From Tridacna crocea (taxonomy: Eukaryota; Mollusca; Bivalvia; Cardiida; Cardiidae): a stretch of 64,000 nt of DNA. How positions within the stretch are numbered: position 1 is the first letter of the stretch; every line of letters starts with the position of its first letter. The position numbers were made by a program, and so were the translations under genes. The stretch covers positions 16,195,501 to 16,259,500 of the forward strand of contig OX031060.1 in assembly GCA_943736015.1 (NCBI GenBank). Reading direction: 5' to 3'. Shown here piece after piece: positions 21,721 to 34,029 of the stretch. Under the pieces are notes generated by a model. The model was not told the origin of the DNA. It ran no database searches and saw only the letters and a program-made list of their open reading frames with translations.

Positions 21721-21774
21721 AATGTCTGAAAATAAGGATTGATGGAGTACTGGATTAGATATAAGTCCCTTGTG

Positions 21775-22317
21775 TTAACCCATTACCAAACGACAATATT
21801 TTAGACTGGTCCAAATTGAAAGCATTTGCAGACGACAAAATAAAAGTGACCGAAAGTTTGAAATTTGTTTTCAGAAGGGTAGAAAACATTGTGGGAAAAG
21901 GAGAAAATGCTGGTTACCAGCATTTTCTCCTTTTCCCACAATGTTTTCTAAAGGCTTCTTTGTCAGGGGCGTCAAAAGTAGGGATTGTGTGATAATGGGT
22001 TAAGATATGTCATGTTCTAGCTTTAATGTTTTACAGTGATATTGTAGGAACTATAGAATACAGTTTGTTTGTGAGCCGAGATGACACTTTAACTCTTTAC
22101 CAAACGACAAAATTTTGGACAAGTCCAAATTGAAAGCATTTGCAAACGACAGAATAAATTTGAATAAAAAATCTGGATTTAATTTGGAAATTTTAGAAAA
22201 CATTGTGGGAAAAGGAGAAAATGCTGGTTACCAGCATTTTCTCCTTTTCCCACAATGTTCTCAAAGGCTGTCTTTCTTGGGATCGTTAAACGTAGGGATT
22301 GTGTGGTAAAGAGTTAA
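21775..22317 (-). mobile_element. Two complete family A MITEs
   Basis: 21775-22003 pairs CCCATTACC with GATAATGGG ends; 22089-22317 pairs CTCTTTACC with GGTAAAGAG ends. Both have perfect or near-perfect hairpins with a GGTTACC centre. Confidence 0.9.
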
Positions 22318-22444
22318 ATTCATACATTATGTATCTACGTGTATGTACATTCAAATTTCAGACAAAAGTACTGAAATTGAATCCTCTATTGCGGAAGCTC
22401 ATCTAATGAGTAATCTCATGATTTGAGGGCTCTTGGGTGGAGGA

Positions 22445-22749
22445 TGAAGGATTTTGAAAATACTGTGGGAAAAGGAGCCAATGCTGGTAACTATTATTTG
22501 TCTCCTTTTCCCTTTAATTAATTTAACCCTTTCCCAAACAATCCCTGGTTTGTAGAACCCAGAGATAAAAGCCTTTTGAAAATATTGTGGGAAAAGGAGA
22601 AAATGCTGGTAACCAGCATTTTCTCCTTTTCTCGCAATGTTTTCCACTGTGCTGGAAACAAGTTTCGATTTTTGAGTTACATTTATTTTGTTGTCTATAA
22701 ATGCATTCAATTTTAACCAGTCGGAAGTTTTGTTGTTTAGTAAAGAGTA
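22445..22749 (+). mobile_element. Family A fragment and full copy
   Basis: 22445-22520 is a hairpin fragment. 22523-22749 is a plus copy starting CCCTTTCCCAAACAATCCCT. Confidence 0.75.
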
Positions 22750-22948
22750 CAATTTTCAAAAGCTGTATTTCAAAGGTTTGTTAAAACCTGTAGTTCTTTT
22801 TTAAACAGGGTTACAAAGCCACTTCTCTCCTTTGCTTGATGTTTTGGATTTTTCTTGTTACTCTCAATATGTTAACTTTATGAAATTTCTTAGCCCGATA
22901 TTTCTGGAACCTTGTTTGTTGAACCTGACCAAAAATAGTATCAGTAGA

Positions 22949-23626
22949 TTAACTCTATACCAAATGACAAAATTTTAGACTGGCGCAAATTGAGAACATT
23001 TGCAGAGGATAAAATAAATGTAACTAAAAAATTGAAATATGTTTTATGAAGGAAGAAAACATTTAGGGAAAAGGAGAAAATGCTGGTTATTAGCATTTTC
23101 TCCTTTTCCCACAATGTTTTCTAAAGGCTTCCTTCACAGGGTCATTAAAGGTTGGGATTGTGTGGCAAAGAGTTAAAAAGAAATGACTGTATAGAATGAT
23201 ACGAGTTGTTTGTGTGTTATTCATAACTTTCTGTAACATTTTATATTGTACTCACAAATGTATAGGTGAAAGAAAAGTATTAAAAAACTGATTGTTGGTA
23301 TTTTGAAAAGTTGTACATGTATTAATATTACTGCAGGTAAACATCTGTAATTGCTTGATAGGGTCTATGTTACACCATGGCCATGTCATAGTTTTTATTA
23401 ACTCATTACCAAACGACAATATTTCAGGCTTGTCGAAATTGATAGCATTTGCAGACGACAAAATAAATGTGACTAAAAATTTAAAATTTGCTTTGTGAAG
23501 GGTAGAAAACGTTGTGGGAAAAGTAGAAAATGCTGGTTACCAGCATTTTCTCCTTTTCCCACAGTGTTTTCTAAAGGTTTCTTTCTCAGGGTCGTCAGTA
23601 GTAGGGATTGTTTGGTAATGGGTTAT
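22949..23626 (-). mobile_element. Two family A MITEs
   Basis: 22949-23176 (TTAA both ends, GCTGGTTATTAGC centre) and 23398-23626 (CTCATTACC / GGTAATGGG ends). The 23177-23397 interval between them is unique AT-rich DNA. Confidence 0.85.
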
Positions 23627-23710
23627 ATGCTGTATGCTTGTCAACATGATTGTATTTTACTGGTGGTCTTCTGAAACAGAATTGTAGCAGTCAGCTCTGA
23701 AAAAATCCTG

Positions 23711-24166
23711 ATAACCCATTTCCACACAAACCCTACTTTTTATCTCTGAGAAAGAAGCCGTTAGAAAACATTGTGAGAAAAGGAGAAAATGCTGGTAACC
23801 ATCATTTTCTCCTTTTCCCACAATGTTTTCTACTCTTCCAAAAGCAAATTTCAAGTTTTCAGTCACTTTTATTTTGTCGTCTGCAAGTGCTTTCAATTTG
23901 GACAAACCAAAAATTTTGTCATTTTGTAATGAGTTAACCTCTTTAGCAAGTGACAGAATTTTAGACTTGTCCAAATTGAAAGCATTTGAAGACGACAAAA
24001 TGAATATGGCTTAAAAGTTGAAAGTTGACTTCAGAAGAATTGAATACATTGCGGGAAAAGGAGAAAACACTGGTTACCAGCATTTTCTCCTTTTCCCACA
24101 ATGTTTTCAGAAGGCCTCTTGTTCGGGGTCAAAAAAAAAATCAGAGATTGTTTGGTAAAGGGTTAA
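23711..24166. mobile_element. Plus and minus family A MITEs sharing one TTAA
   Basis: 23711-23937 (plus) and 23934-24166 (minus) abut tail to tail across a single TTAA at 23934-23937. Both hairpins are recognisable. Confidence 0.87.
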
Positions 24167-24189
24167 TCTAGCATAAAATAGCCCTATAC

Positions 24190-24746
24190 GTAATAATCCA
24201 AACATTTAACAACATGGAGAAAGAAAGCTTTAGAAAACATTGTGGGAAAAGGATAAAGTAATGGTATAAGCATTTTCTCCTTTCACCACAATATTTTCTA
24301 TCCTTCTCAAGTAGAATTCAATTTTTGAGTCACATTTGTTATATTGTCTGCAAATGCTTTCCATTTTGATAAATCTAAAATATTGTCCTTTGGTAATGTG
24401 TAAAAGCTTTGGACACAAACTTAGGTAAAAACATTGTGATAAATGTAGACTTTTTTTTCTTCTATCTTTTCTATAAAGATTTGCTAGCTGTATGATGGTG
24501 AAAGTCATGTGACCTAATAAGATAATAAGTGTGAATTATCCCTTTACCACACAGTGACGACTTTTGATGACCCTGAGAAAAAAGCCTTTTGAAAACATTG
24601 AGGGAAAAGAAGAAAATGCTGGTAACCAGCATTTTCTCCTTTTCCCACAATGTTTTCTACCCTATCAAAGCAAAATTGCACCATTTGAGCCACTTTGAAA
24701 TTGTCGCCTTCAAATGCTTTCAATTTGGGTAGGTTTAAAAAGGGAT
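24190..24746 (+). mobile_element. Two diverged family A MITEs
   Basis: 24190-24405 has a damaged centre (GTAATGGTATAAGC). 24537-24746 keeps GCTGGTAACCAGC but its right end has decayed after GGGTAGG. Confidence 0.65.
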
Positions 24747-24942
24747 AATGTAGTATGTGTACAAGTTGATGTTTTGGGTTAAAGATATCTGAACAAATGC
24801 ATTTTGAGCAAAACTTAGCTGAACCCGACTGAACTATTTTTTGTTTTCACAGCCTTGAGGCAAAAAGAGAAAATACTCCCCCTAACAAGCACTCCCCCTA
24901 CTCCCATATCTCACAGCATTTTTATATCCACACAAAACAAAT

Positions 24943-25108
24943 GTTTTTGGGGGTATACTGGAAGCAGCCTGTCTGTCCACGTGTCCTTCCATATGTCCAT
25001 CCATGCGTCTTTTTTGTACTTAATAATAGTAATTGCCTGTTTCTGTCAAAGCGCTGAAAGGGGGGGGGGGAGGGGGTATTAAGTCACATTCAGTGACAGC
25101 TCTAGTTT
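24943..25108 (+). mobile_element. Short dispersed element (GGGGGTATACTGG end)
   Basis: Starts TTTTGGGGGTATACTGGAAG, followed by GTCTGTCCACGTGTCC and related microsatellite-like units. It ends with a GTCAC/GTGAC hairpin and AGCTCTAGTTT. The plan resembles the H elements, but the ends are not clearly inverted. Confidence 0.5.
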
Positions 25109-25447
25109 ACCCTTTCAAGGATTGAAATTATTTTCTTACCTACATTAGAATTTTTGACTGAAAATGTTTTCAATTTGATGGAGGACACGGGGTTGTTAAA
25201 ATTTGAGATTGTATGTTAAAAGATAAAAATGTATGTTAAAAGATAAAAGGATTAGCAGTGTAAAATGCGGAGTATGTTCGTATGTATTAAAGGATAGCTT
25301 TTTTTCTACTCAAGTGATATTTCTCTGACACAAAATAATTTTAGAAAACAAACTGTAATTTCTGTTGTGTTTTTTTGATACACAAATACAATGATAAACT
25401 ATTATCTGTTGTTGTGTAAATGGTATAATTTTGAATTTGTATGTAAG

Positions 25448-25669
25448 TAAACTTTTTACCTAATAATTCAGACTTTTGACCTTCTTTAGACATTTGAGAA
25501 TATTGTGGGAAAAGGAGAAAATGCTGGGAAACACATTTTCTCCTTTTCCTACAGTGTTTTATACCTTTTTGAAGATGAATGCCATGATTTGAGCCTAATT
25601 TTGATGTGTAATCTAGTAATGCTTTCAGAAAGGAAAAGTCTAAATGTGTGTTGCCTGGTAAAGAGTTAA
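25448..25669 (+). mobile_element. Diverged family A MITE
   Basis: Plus copy with GCTGGGAAACACATTTTC at the centre and right end CCTGGTAAAGAGTTAA. Confidence 0.65.
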
Positions 25670-25984
25670 AAATTTTGTTTAAAAAAATGAGATTCTGTTT
25701 TAGCTTTATATATATTATTGTTTAACAGGGGACCATACCCACATACCTTGCCTACCAGTCATGATTTTTTTATTTTTGGTTTAAGATTTATTTTTCAATC
25801 ATTATTACTGTATTATTTTTTTATTATGATTAATTTGCTAGTTCACAGATTGTTTCATCTATTAGTGCTTAGTAATTATAGCTAGTATTGTATTTATTAA
25901 AGGTTATCTTTATTCAATATTTTTTTTTTTGCTGTAAACTTTATGTAAAGCTACAAGCAGTTGATACTGTATGGATATGTTAGT
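25670..25984. other. AT-rich unique DNA
   Basis: Very T-rich with poly-T runs. No coding, RNA or repeat signal recognised. Confidence 0.4.
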
Positions 25985-26727
25985 TTTAACTTTACCAAAC
26001 AACAAAATTTTACACTCATCCAAATTGCAAGCATTTGCAGATGGCAAATGTAATGTGTCTCAAAAACAGGGATTTGTCCTTCAAAGAATAGAAAAGAATG
26101 TTGGAAAAATGGGAAATCCTTATTTCCAGCATCTTATACTTTTTCCACCATGTTTTCAAAGGGCCTTTCTATGGATCATTAAAATATGTGAAGGGTTGGG
26201 CAAGAACCCAACAATTTTCCATCTGGAAAAAGTGTCTTGTTAACTTTCTATAGATAGCAAGAATGGAGAATTGTCAGTTTATTAACCCTTTACCACACAG
26301 CAAAATTTTAACCCTGTCCAAATTGAAAACATTTGCAGAAAATAGTTTCATTATAGCTCAAATGAGGCAATTTCCCTTTGAAAGGGTAGAAAACATCGTG
26401 AGAAAAGGAGAAATTGCTGGTTACCAGCATTTTTCTCCTTATCCCACAATGTTTTCAATAGACTAGTCTTCCAGGGTCTTCAAAGTCTGCATTGTGCAGT
26501 AAAGGTTTAAAAGCAATGACAACTTTTTACGATCCTTATGAAGAGGCCTTTTGAAAACGATGTAGGAAAAAGAAGAAAATGCTGGTAACTAGCATTTCTC
26601 CTTTTCCCACAAAGTTTTTTACACTATCAAAGAAAAATTGCATCATTTGGGCCACTATGAAATTATCGTCTACAAATGCTTTTTGATTTGGATAGGCCTG
26701 AAATTCTGCTGTGTGGTAAAGAGTTAA
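25985..26727. mobile_element. Three family A MITEs
   Basis: 25985-26205 is a strongly diverged minus copy. 26282-26511 is a minus copy with GCTGGTTACCAGC. 26521-26727 is a plus copy without a clear left end, right TTAA at 26724-26727. Confidence 0.7.
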
Positions 26728-26778
26728 AGTCGAAATAACAAGTGGCACAAATGGTAGAGGTTAGCTTGGATAATTTTT

Positions 26779-27231
26779 TTGCCCATTACCACACAATCCC
26801 TACTTTTGATGACCCTGGGAAAGAAGCCTTCAGAAAACTTTGTGGGAAAAGGAGAAATTGCTGGTAACCAGCATTTTCTCCTTTTCCCACAATGTTTTCT
26901 ACCCTTCACAAAACAAATTACAAATTTTCAGTCACTTTTCTTTTGTCATCTGGGAAGGCTTTTGATTTGGACAAACCTAAAAATTTGTTGTTCGGTAATG
27001 AGTTAACACATTACCACACAATCCCTAGTTTTGACACCCCTGAGAAAGACGCCTTTAGAAAGCATTGTTGGAAAAGGAGAAAATACTGGTAACCAGCATT
27101 TTCTCCTTTTCCCACAATTTTTTGTACCCTTCACAAAACAAATTTCAAATTTTCGGTCACTTTTATTTTGTCGTCTGCAAATGCTTTCAATTTGGACAAG
27201 TCTAAAATATTGTCGTCTGGTTATGAATTAA
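26779..27231 (+). mobile_element. Two head-to-tail family A MITEs sharing one TTAA
   Basis: 26779-27006 and 27003-27231, both plus. TTAA 27003-27006 serves both. Ends are of the CATTACC / GGTAATGAG type. Confidence 0.87.
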
Positions 27232-27282
27232 AGCATATGCAGTCCAAGAAACTGTAGGTGGCTGAAATGATGAAATTGCGTT

Positions 27283-27970
27283 TTAACACTTTACCAAACA
27301 TCAAAATTTCAGACTGGTCCAAATTGAAAGCATATGCAAACAACAAAATAGAAATGACTGGGAATTTGAGATTTCTTTTGGGACGGGAAGAAAACATTAT
27401 GGGAAAGGAGAAAATGCTGGTCACCAGCATTTTCTCCTTTTCCCACAATGTTTTCAGAAGGCTTCTCTGTCTGGGTCGTTTAAAGTCGGGATTGTGTAGT
27501 AATTGGTTAACAAGTAATTGCTTCTTTATTCTCAAAGTTTCCCTACTTTTCTATATATCTTTCTGTCCTTTAAGTCATTACCACACAATCTCTACTTTTG
27601 ATGATTCTGGGAAAGAAGCCTTTAGCAAACATTGTGGGAAAAGGAGAAAATGCTGGTAACCATCATTTTCTCCTTTTCCCACAATGTTTTCTACCCTTCA
27701 CAATACAAATTTCACATTTTCAATCACTTTTGTTTTGTTTGGTAACAAGTTTACTCATCACAAAATGACAATAATTTAGGCTTGTCCAAATGGAAAACAT
27801 TTGCATAATGAACATGATTGAAAATTTGAAGTTTGCTTTGTGAAGGGCAGAAAACATTGTGGGAAAGGAGAAAATGCTGGTTACCATCATTTTCTTCTTT
27901 TCCTGCAATGTTTTCTGAAGGCATCTTTCTCAGGGTTGTCAAAAGTAGGGATTGTGTTGTATTGGGTTAA
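27283..27970. mobile_element. Three family A MITEs
   Basis: 27283-27510 is a complete minus copy. 27570-27755 is a plus copy with the GTCTGCAAATGCTTTC segment deleted. 27750-27970 is a minus copy. A minus fragment also lies at 27232-27282. Confidence 0.8.
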
Positions 27971-27997
27971 CTTGTACCCAACAACTGAGTGTTTTGA

Positions 27998-28532
27998 TAA
28001 CCCTTTACCCAAGACAAAATTTGATGGAAGTCAGCTGTTTAAAAAATTGTGAAAAAAGGAGAACATGACAGAAAACAGTATCTATCCTTTGAGAAAGTAT
28101 TTTCAATTTTATAGACAATTTGCATCATTTGAACTATATATAGTTTGTTGTGTGCAAATGCTTTCAATATTGCAGAATCGAAATATAGTTGTATTGGAAA
28201 GTGTCTTGAGATTAGTGCATGAAAAGTAGGGGTTTTCTTTGTAGCAAAAAAGACAAAGTGTGAAAGTTAGTGTGAAATACAATGTATCTGTATTTTATGA
28301 ACAGTTTTGCTCCTCTTGAGTCATTCCAGTTGCTTTGAATATTTCTTTTCTTCTATTATTTTTTATGTTCAATGATGCATGGTATTTCGATAGCTTACAA
28401 CATTGTATCTCCCTAATATTTCAAACAGGTTATCTTTCTTGTTGTGATTGAATTTGACTGCCCAGATGAATATATAATCTTAAGACAGTGTCATAGAGGA
28501 ATTTAGCCATTTCTTACAAATTTTGGACTTTC
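27998..28532. other. Decayed family A sequence and unique DNA
   Basis: 27998-28215 has scattered family A words (TTTACC, GCAAATGCTTTCAA) without a hairpin. 28216-28532 is AT-rich with no recognised feature. Confidence 0.4.
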
Positions 28533-28762
28533 TTAACCCATCACCACACAATCCATACTTTTGACGCCCCTGGGAAAGAAGCCTTTAGAAAACATTGTGG
28601 TAAAAGGAGAAAATGCTGGTTACCAGAATTTTCTCCTTTTTACCACAATGTTTTCTACCCTTCAGAAAACAAATTTCAAATTTTCATTCACTTTGATTTT
28701 GTCGTCTGCAAATGCTTTTAATTTGGACCAGTCTAAAATTTTGTCGTTTGGTAATTGGTTAA
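28533..28762 (+). mobile_element. Family A MITE, complete
   Basis: TTAA at both ends, CCATCACC / GGTAATTGG ends. The base of the stem shows a paired change, GTGGTAAAAGG against TTTTTACCACAA, in place of GTGGGAAAAGG against TTTTCCCACAA. Confidence 0.85.
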
Positions 28763-29091
28763 TTTCAAAGCCTTTGCAGATCACCACTTAGTTGCAGCTC
28801 CAGTGTAGGAAATTTATTTTGAAAGGATAGAAAACATAATGGGAAAAAAAGAAATTGCTGCTCACTAGGATTTTTTTCCTAATTTTTACAAAAAATTCTG
28901 TTTTTGGGGTAGGTAAAAACTTAGTGTAATGCGGGGCTACCTCTTGACAAAATTTTCTGTTTGTCCAAATTGATAGCATTTGCAGACGACAAAGTAAAAG
29001 TGACTGCAAAATTGAAATTTGTTTTGGAAAGGATAGAAAATGTGGAAAACGTTACTAGCATTTTCTCCTATTGTATTCCCTATTTTTTTTC
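28763..29091 (-). mobile_element. Two incomplete family A copies
   Basis: 28763-28900 and 28938-29091 are minus copies without complete ends; the second has lost about half of its hairpin. Confidence 0.6.
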
Positions 29092-29369
29092 CAACCGTGA
29101 TCAAACGGCGTCTGGCTACCATCTTGCGGCATGCATTTTTGCATTTGAAAAGTTTTACTTTATGTACGCTTTAGAGGCAACACTTTCAATCTGATAGGCA
29201 TGAAACTTTGTTAGAATGTTTGCCTTGATGATATTTGGACGAGTTTGTAATATCCTTGTTACTTACCATAATACCTAGTGCTACCAATTTAGCCCTATGC
29301 ATGAGTTTAAGTTAGAAAGCAATTTGCAAAGTATCGTAATGTTTGGCATGTAGGGCTTTTACTTTTTAT

Positions 29370-29404
29370 CCAGTGGAGCAATACAGGGCCAACATGGCCC
29401 TCTT
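29370..29404 (+). mobile_element. Solo 3' end of a HINE-like element
   Basis: CCAGTGGAGCAATACAGGGC then CAACATGGCCCTCTTG: inverted 5'-end motif CCAGTGGAG, a GGGCC/GGCCC hairpin and the CTCTTG terminus. It is followed directly by a family A right end (29408-29482), so the element may have interrupted a MITE. Confidence 0.6.
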
Positions 29405-29482
29405 GTTTAGCATTAAATGTGTTGTATGCAGATGTTTTCATTTTAGACCTGCCTAAAATTTTGTCATTTAGTAAAGAGTTAA

Positions 29483-30271
29483 ATTCTTGCAGTGCTGACT
29501 TATTGAAGGGGACATTTTGGATGAAGGAAAAAAAGCCAAAATATTGGAATGTCAAGATTTTTTTTTTTTTACCAGAAAATGTTACTTAGTGAAAAAGTGT
29601 TGAGCTGCAATTAGACTTTGCAGTCTGATCTTAATTTACACCATCATCAAAATTCGCAAAAGTTGTGTTTCATGCTGTAAGGTTTAGCATCAGATATGCA
29701 TGGTATTTACATGTATGGACTACCAACTTTATGTTTAATATGTAATTAAAATTTCTCTTGTTATTGTATATTTTATTCTGATTTGTATTAAAAAGCTAAT
29801 ATTTACTTTGTATTTTTTTATATCTGTACTTCCTTTTTCGGTGAAAAACAGCAAATCTTGCTGTGTAATATATACTAGCATAGCAACTAGAGCAGTATAT
29901 TGTGTTTCACTCAAGCCCCATTTTTTTTTTAACATATCAGTGGATCTTAACAAAAAAGCCAACCCATGTTTTGTTTGTTGATCCCTGAATATGACCTTGA
30001 ATTTGATGTAAGAGAGAAAACTTATGACAGCACATTTAAGTAGCCTTTCTGCTACACTGAATATGTATTTATTGTGGTTGTTTGGGAGCCCATAGCAACA
30101 GTAACCAAGGATGTCACTTAATTTTATGACCACATATCCTTGTATCAAATTCGATTTCACAAAGTCCACATTTTAAATGCAGCCCTTTCTGATAAATATT
30201 GTTTGCGCTTTATCATGTTTTTCAATACCAAAGAAAAGAATGGTATGCTACTCAAAATTTGCTGCAGTCTT
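29483..30271. other. Repeat-poor intergenic stretch
   Basis: Contains a minor GATC palindrome copy (29601-29645) and a 144-codon open frame on the minus strand (29735-30169) with no domain I recognise and AT-driven composition. I do not call it a gene. Confidence 0.4.
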
Positions 30272-31733
30272 TTAACCCATTACCACACTATCCCTACTTT
30301 TGACGACCCTGAGAAAGAAGCCTTTAAAAACATCGTGGGAAAAGGAGAAAATGCTGGTAACCAGCATTTTTAGCTCACCTGAGTACGAAGCGATCATAGT
30401 GAGCTTTTGTGATCGCCCAATGTCCTTCATCCATTGTCTGTCGTCCACAATTTCTTTAAACATCTTCTCCTCCCAAACCACAGGGCCAGTCTTGATGAAC
30501 CTTGGCATGGATGTTCCTTGGGTGAAGCTCTACCAATGATGTTCAAGAGATTGAATTCCAGCCATAACTCTTGTTGCCATGGCAACCAAAAGGAAAACAA
30601 TAGCAAAATCTTTGAAAATCTTCTCTGAAACTAGAAGGCGTAGAGCTTTGATATTTGGTATGTAGCATCTCCTAGTGGACCTCTACCAAGATTGTTCATA
30701 TGATGCCCATGGGGTGAAAACTGGCCCTGCCCCGGGGGTCACAAATTTGAAACATAGGAACAAAGAAGGAAAACTTTAAAAATCTTCTTCTCTGAAACTA
30801 GAAGGGGCAGAGCTTTGATATTTGGTATGTAGCATCTCCTAGTGGACCTCTACCAAGATTGTTCATATGATGCCCCTGGGGTCAAAACTGGCCCCGCCCC
30901 GGGGTCACAAGTTTGAAATATAGGAACAAAGAAGGAAAATTTTAAATTCTTTTTCTATGAAACTAGAAGGGGCAGAGCTTTGATATTTGGTATGAAGCAA
31001 TTCCTGGTGGACCTCTACCAAGATTGTTCATATGATGTCCCTGGGGTCAAAACTGGCCCCGCCCCGGGGGTCACAAGTTTGAAACATACATGTAGGAACA
31101 AAGAAGGAAAACTTTAAAATTCTTTTTCTATGAAACTAGAAGGGGCAGAGCTTTGATATTTGGTATGTAGCATCTCCTAGTGGACTTCTACCAAGTTTGT
31201 TCATATGATTTCCCTGGGTTCCAAACTGGCCCAGCCTTGTAGATCACAGGTTTGAAACATAGGAACAAAGGATGAAAACTTTAAAAATCTTCTTCTCTGA
31301 AACAAGGAGTAGAGCTTTGATATTTGGTATGAAGCATCTGCTAGTTGACCTTTCCCTGGGGTTCAAACTGGCCCAGCCTCGGGGATCACAAGTTCAAAAC
31401 ATAGGAACAAAGAAGGAAAACTTTAAAAATATTTTTCTCTGAAACTGGAAATCGTAGAGTTTCGATATTTCACTATGTAGCATTTTCTAGTGGACTTCTA
31501 CCAAATACGATACGATGATCTTTTCGGAAAAGAAGAATTTTCACTGTAGACCTTTACTGCTTAGTACTCAGGTGAGCGATATAGGACCATCATGGTCCTC
31601 TTGTCTCCTTTTACCACAGTGTTTTCTACCCTTCACAGAACAAATTTCAAATTTTTAGTCCCTTTTACTTTGTTGTCTGCAAATGCTTTCAATTTGGACA
31701 AACCTACAATTTTGTCATTTGGTAATGAGTTAA
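30272..31733 (+). mobile_element. Family A MITE split at its hairpin apex by an H element
   Basis: The left half runs from TTAA 30272 to GCTGGTAACCAGCATTTT. The right half resumes TCTCCTTTTACCACAG at 31604 and ends GGTAATGAGTTAA at 31733. Both halves fit together without loss, giving exact junctions for the insert. Confidence 0.9.
30371..31603 (+). mobile_element. HINE-like element with ~165-bp tandem core
   Basis: The 5' end AGCTCACCTGAGTACGAAGC is inverted near the 3' end as ACTCAGGTGAGCGAT. The terminus is the hairpin GGACCATCATGGTCC followed by TCTTG. The core has about five tandem units of 164-173 bp (marker AGAGCTTTGATATTTGG at 30644, 30811, 30976, 31149, 31313). Inserted within a T-run. 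No Rep/helicase coding sequence, so non-autonomous. Confidence 0.82.
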
Positions 31734-31876
31734 TAACGTATGCTTTCTTTATCAAGTTCAGACATCAGGTGAAATTTATTCTTTTATGAAGATTCTGTTT
31801 AAATTAGAAATTCATTTTCATCAAAATAATGATAATTTTGTTGATGTGTGAAGATGGCCTAGAATGTAATAACACT

Positions 31877-32108
31877 GTAAGCCTTTACCACACAATCCAG
31901 ACTTTTTACACTCCTGTGAAAGAAGCTTTTTGAAAATATTGTGGGAAAAGGAGAAAATGCTGGTAACCAGCATTCTCTCCTTTTCCCACGATATTTTCTT
32001 CCCTTCCTAAAACAAATTTCAATTCTTTACTCACATTCATTTTGTTGTCTGCGAATGCTTTCAATTTGGATTAGTTTAAAATTCTGTTGTTTGGTAATAA
32101 AAAGTTAA
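31877..32108 (+). mobile_element. Family A MITE, complete
   Basis: GTAA left, TTAA right; stem with GAAAATATTGTGGG facing CCCACGATATTTTC, largely paired. Confidence 0.82.
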
Positions 32109-32189
32109 GGGTGATAGCCTAAACTCTGAAAATTAGGAAAATTATAATTTTGTAAGGTTTAGCTATGTTAACTGTGTGCATAGTACAAG

Positions 32190-32660
32190 CAATGATTACA
32201 GCCTGGCATTGGCACAGTGGCTGGTGATAAGCCCATAGACCTTATGATTAGGAAGCCCATTTCTGCAGGAGAGTCTGAACAGGTTGAATTGCAGGGGGGA
32301 CGGGAGCTGGGGGCGGGGATATGACCTTCTGCAGCATATCCAATGCCTTTGCAATGGCATTTTTAATCCATAAATAATGGTGGCCGATGCAATTAGATTT
32401 GCAGCTAGCATAAGATCCTGATAGGTATGCAGCCCTGTGTGCATGGCCATTAGCATCATTTAGGATGAAATCGGGACCGTTAGCTCCTGTAAAGGGATTT
32501 ACATCAATATCCAAAATTTCATTGATGTACATGTGTATCTCCCCACACCACCTCCCAATTTGAATGACTTTTAGGCCTGTTTTCCTCCAAGTGCCAGTTC
32601 CGAGCCACACCATCATTGAGTTCCCGCCATAATAATCATGCTCTGGGATACACACTTTAG
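32190..32660 (-). pseudogene. Tc1-like transposase fossil, C-terminal half
   Basis: The minus-strand frame reads YYGGNSMMVWLGTGTWRKTG, then INEILDIDVNPFTGANGPDF, ILNDANGHAHRAAYL and ALDMLQKVI. This follows the Tc1 layout: GGxxMVWxGIS, YxDEIL, GPDFxxMDDNARPHRA, HVWDML. The catalytic Asp of MDDNA is changed (LNDAN) and the SPDLNPIE segment has degenerated, so it is dead. The N-terminal half and inverted repeats are not found. Confidence 0.72.
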
Positions 32661-33051
32661 GGAAAGATTCATTTGCCCAGGGATTCTGTATAACAGGGTA
32701 TGATCCCTAATTTGGCATTCTCCAAACCCTTGACTCATCAGTGAACTAAGGTTCCACCTATGATCTCAAGCCCATCCCGTATGCTCAAGATTGAACATAG
32801 TGTCATGTCAGTGAAATTCATATTGCATACTGTCATGAGCTCAAGCTTGCCTTATGCAATCTAATTTGAATGGTTTGTGTGTCTTAGGCCTTAATATATT
32901 ACACTTTAAAAAAGTGATTGATGGCAAACTTTGAGTAGTATAATATACACCTCTTTGAGCCTATTGTCTGTACAACTACAAGTTCAAAAGTGACTGCATT
33001 TTATACTCTCTGAAAAGCATGTTCACTTACGATGACTACAAGTGCAAATTT
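32661..33051. other. Unique intergenic DNA
   Basis: No repeat, coding or RNA signal recognised. Confidence 0.35.
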
Positions 33052-33288
33052 TGTTTACTCATTATCAAAGGACAAAATTTTAGTTTTGTTTTTTTCCAAA
33101 TTGAAAGCATTTGCAGACGACAAAATAAAAGTGACCGAAAATTTGAAATTTGTCTAGTGAAGGGTGGACAACATTGTGGGAAAAGGAGAAAATGCTGGTT
33201 ACCAGCATTTTCTCCTTTTCCCACAATGTTTTCTAAAGGCTTCTTTCCCAGGGTCGTCAAAAGTATCGATTATGTGATAATAGATTAT
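33052..33288 (-). mobile_element. Family A MITE
   Basis: Minus copy with a perfect central hairpin (GCTGGTTACCAGC) and an extra T-run after ATTTTAG; the right end is decayed (GATAATAGATTA). Confidence 0.8.
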
Positions 33289-33299
33289 ACAAGTAAATC

Positions 33300-33780
33300 T
33301 AGGGCGTGAAAATCGAAATGGGAGACAACCGCATTAGGCAACTGAAATACACAAACATTGAATGGGTGAACTCCCTTCTAATTTGGGATTTTCCCCAGGT
33401 GTAGTAAACATGACACTATAAAGTCGAGCGTTAGGTACCGAGATCTATGTCAAGTTGTAGGCGGCACGATAACTTTCCGGAATGTAAGCGCAGATTTAGA
33501 AATATACCGGAGTCGACAGCATTTTGAAATCTTTTCGTGAAAGTGATGCCTTGATATCATGTTTCTAATGACGTAATAATCACATGAAGAAATATCATAA
33601 TGACACACAGTCTCCCTGCCAACGGTTTTACTGGAGTTTTTAGGTCACCTGGCTGGACTTGTAGGAGTGTTTCCAAGACTGACAGTACCCTCTTGGATAA
33701 ATAGGGGTAAGTCTTTCATTGTTGTCGTCGCTTTTAATGTGTAAAAAATTGTTGAAACGTGAGATTAATAGCAGTAGACT
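33300..33780 (+). promoter_or_regulatory. Possible promoter/first non-coding exon island
   Basis: The least repeat-laden, most GC/CpG-rich stretch between the two genes (GTCGAGCG, GGCGGCACGATA, CCGGAGTCGACAGC). It has a CRE/C-EBP-like TGACGTAA at 33569-33576 and a good donor-like GGGGTAAGTC at about 33706. It could be a first exon spliced to the acceptor at 51353, but nothing in the sequence proves transcription. Confidence 0.25.
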
Positions 33781-34029
33781 ATGTCATGGACATTAAATTT
33801 GGAATGTCATGGCTATTTTGAGTTTGTAAAAAGGAAATCGACATGTAATTGTGTAAAACAATGTATATGGTATTTATTGGTGCAAATTATTGTAGTTTAT
33901 GGTATATTGTTACAATTTATGTGTTCAAACCTGAGAGCACTTAGCAAAACTTGGTGTTCTTTCAGTTACTAAATAGTTTATTTAAACTCAGCTTGCTGTG
34001 ATCATGCAGTATGATCTTGAGAAGGAATG

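Noticed and set aside
29735..30169. 144-codon minus-strand open frame as a gene
   Set aside because: AT-driven amino-acid composition, no recognisable domain and no splice or start context better than chance.
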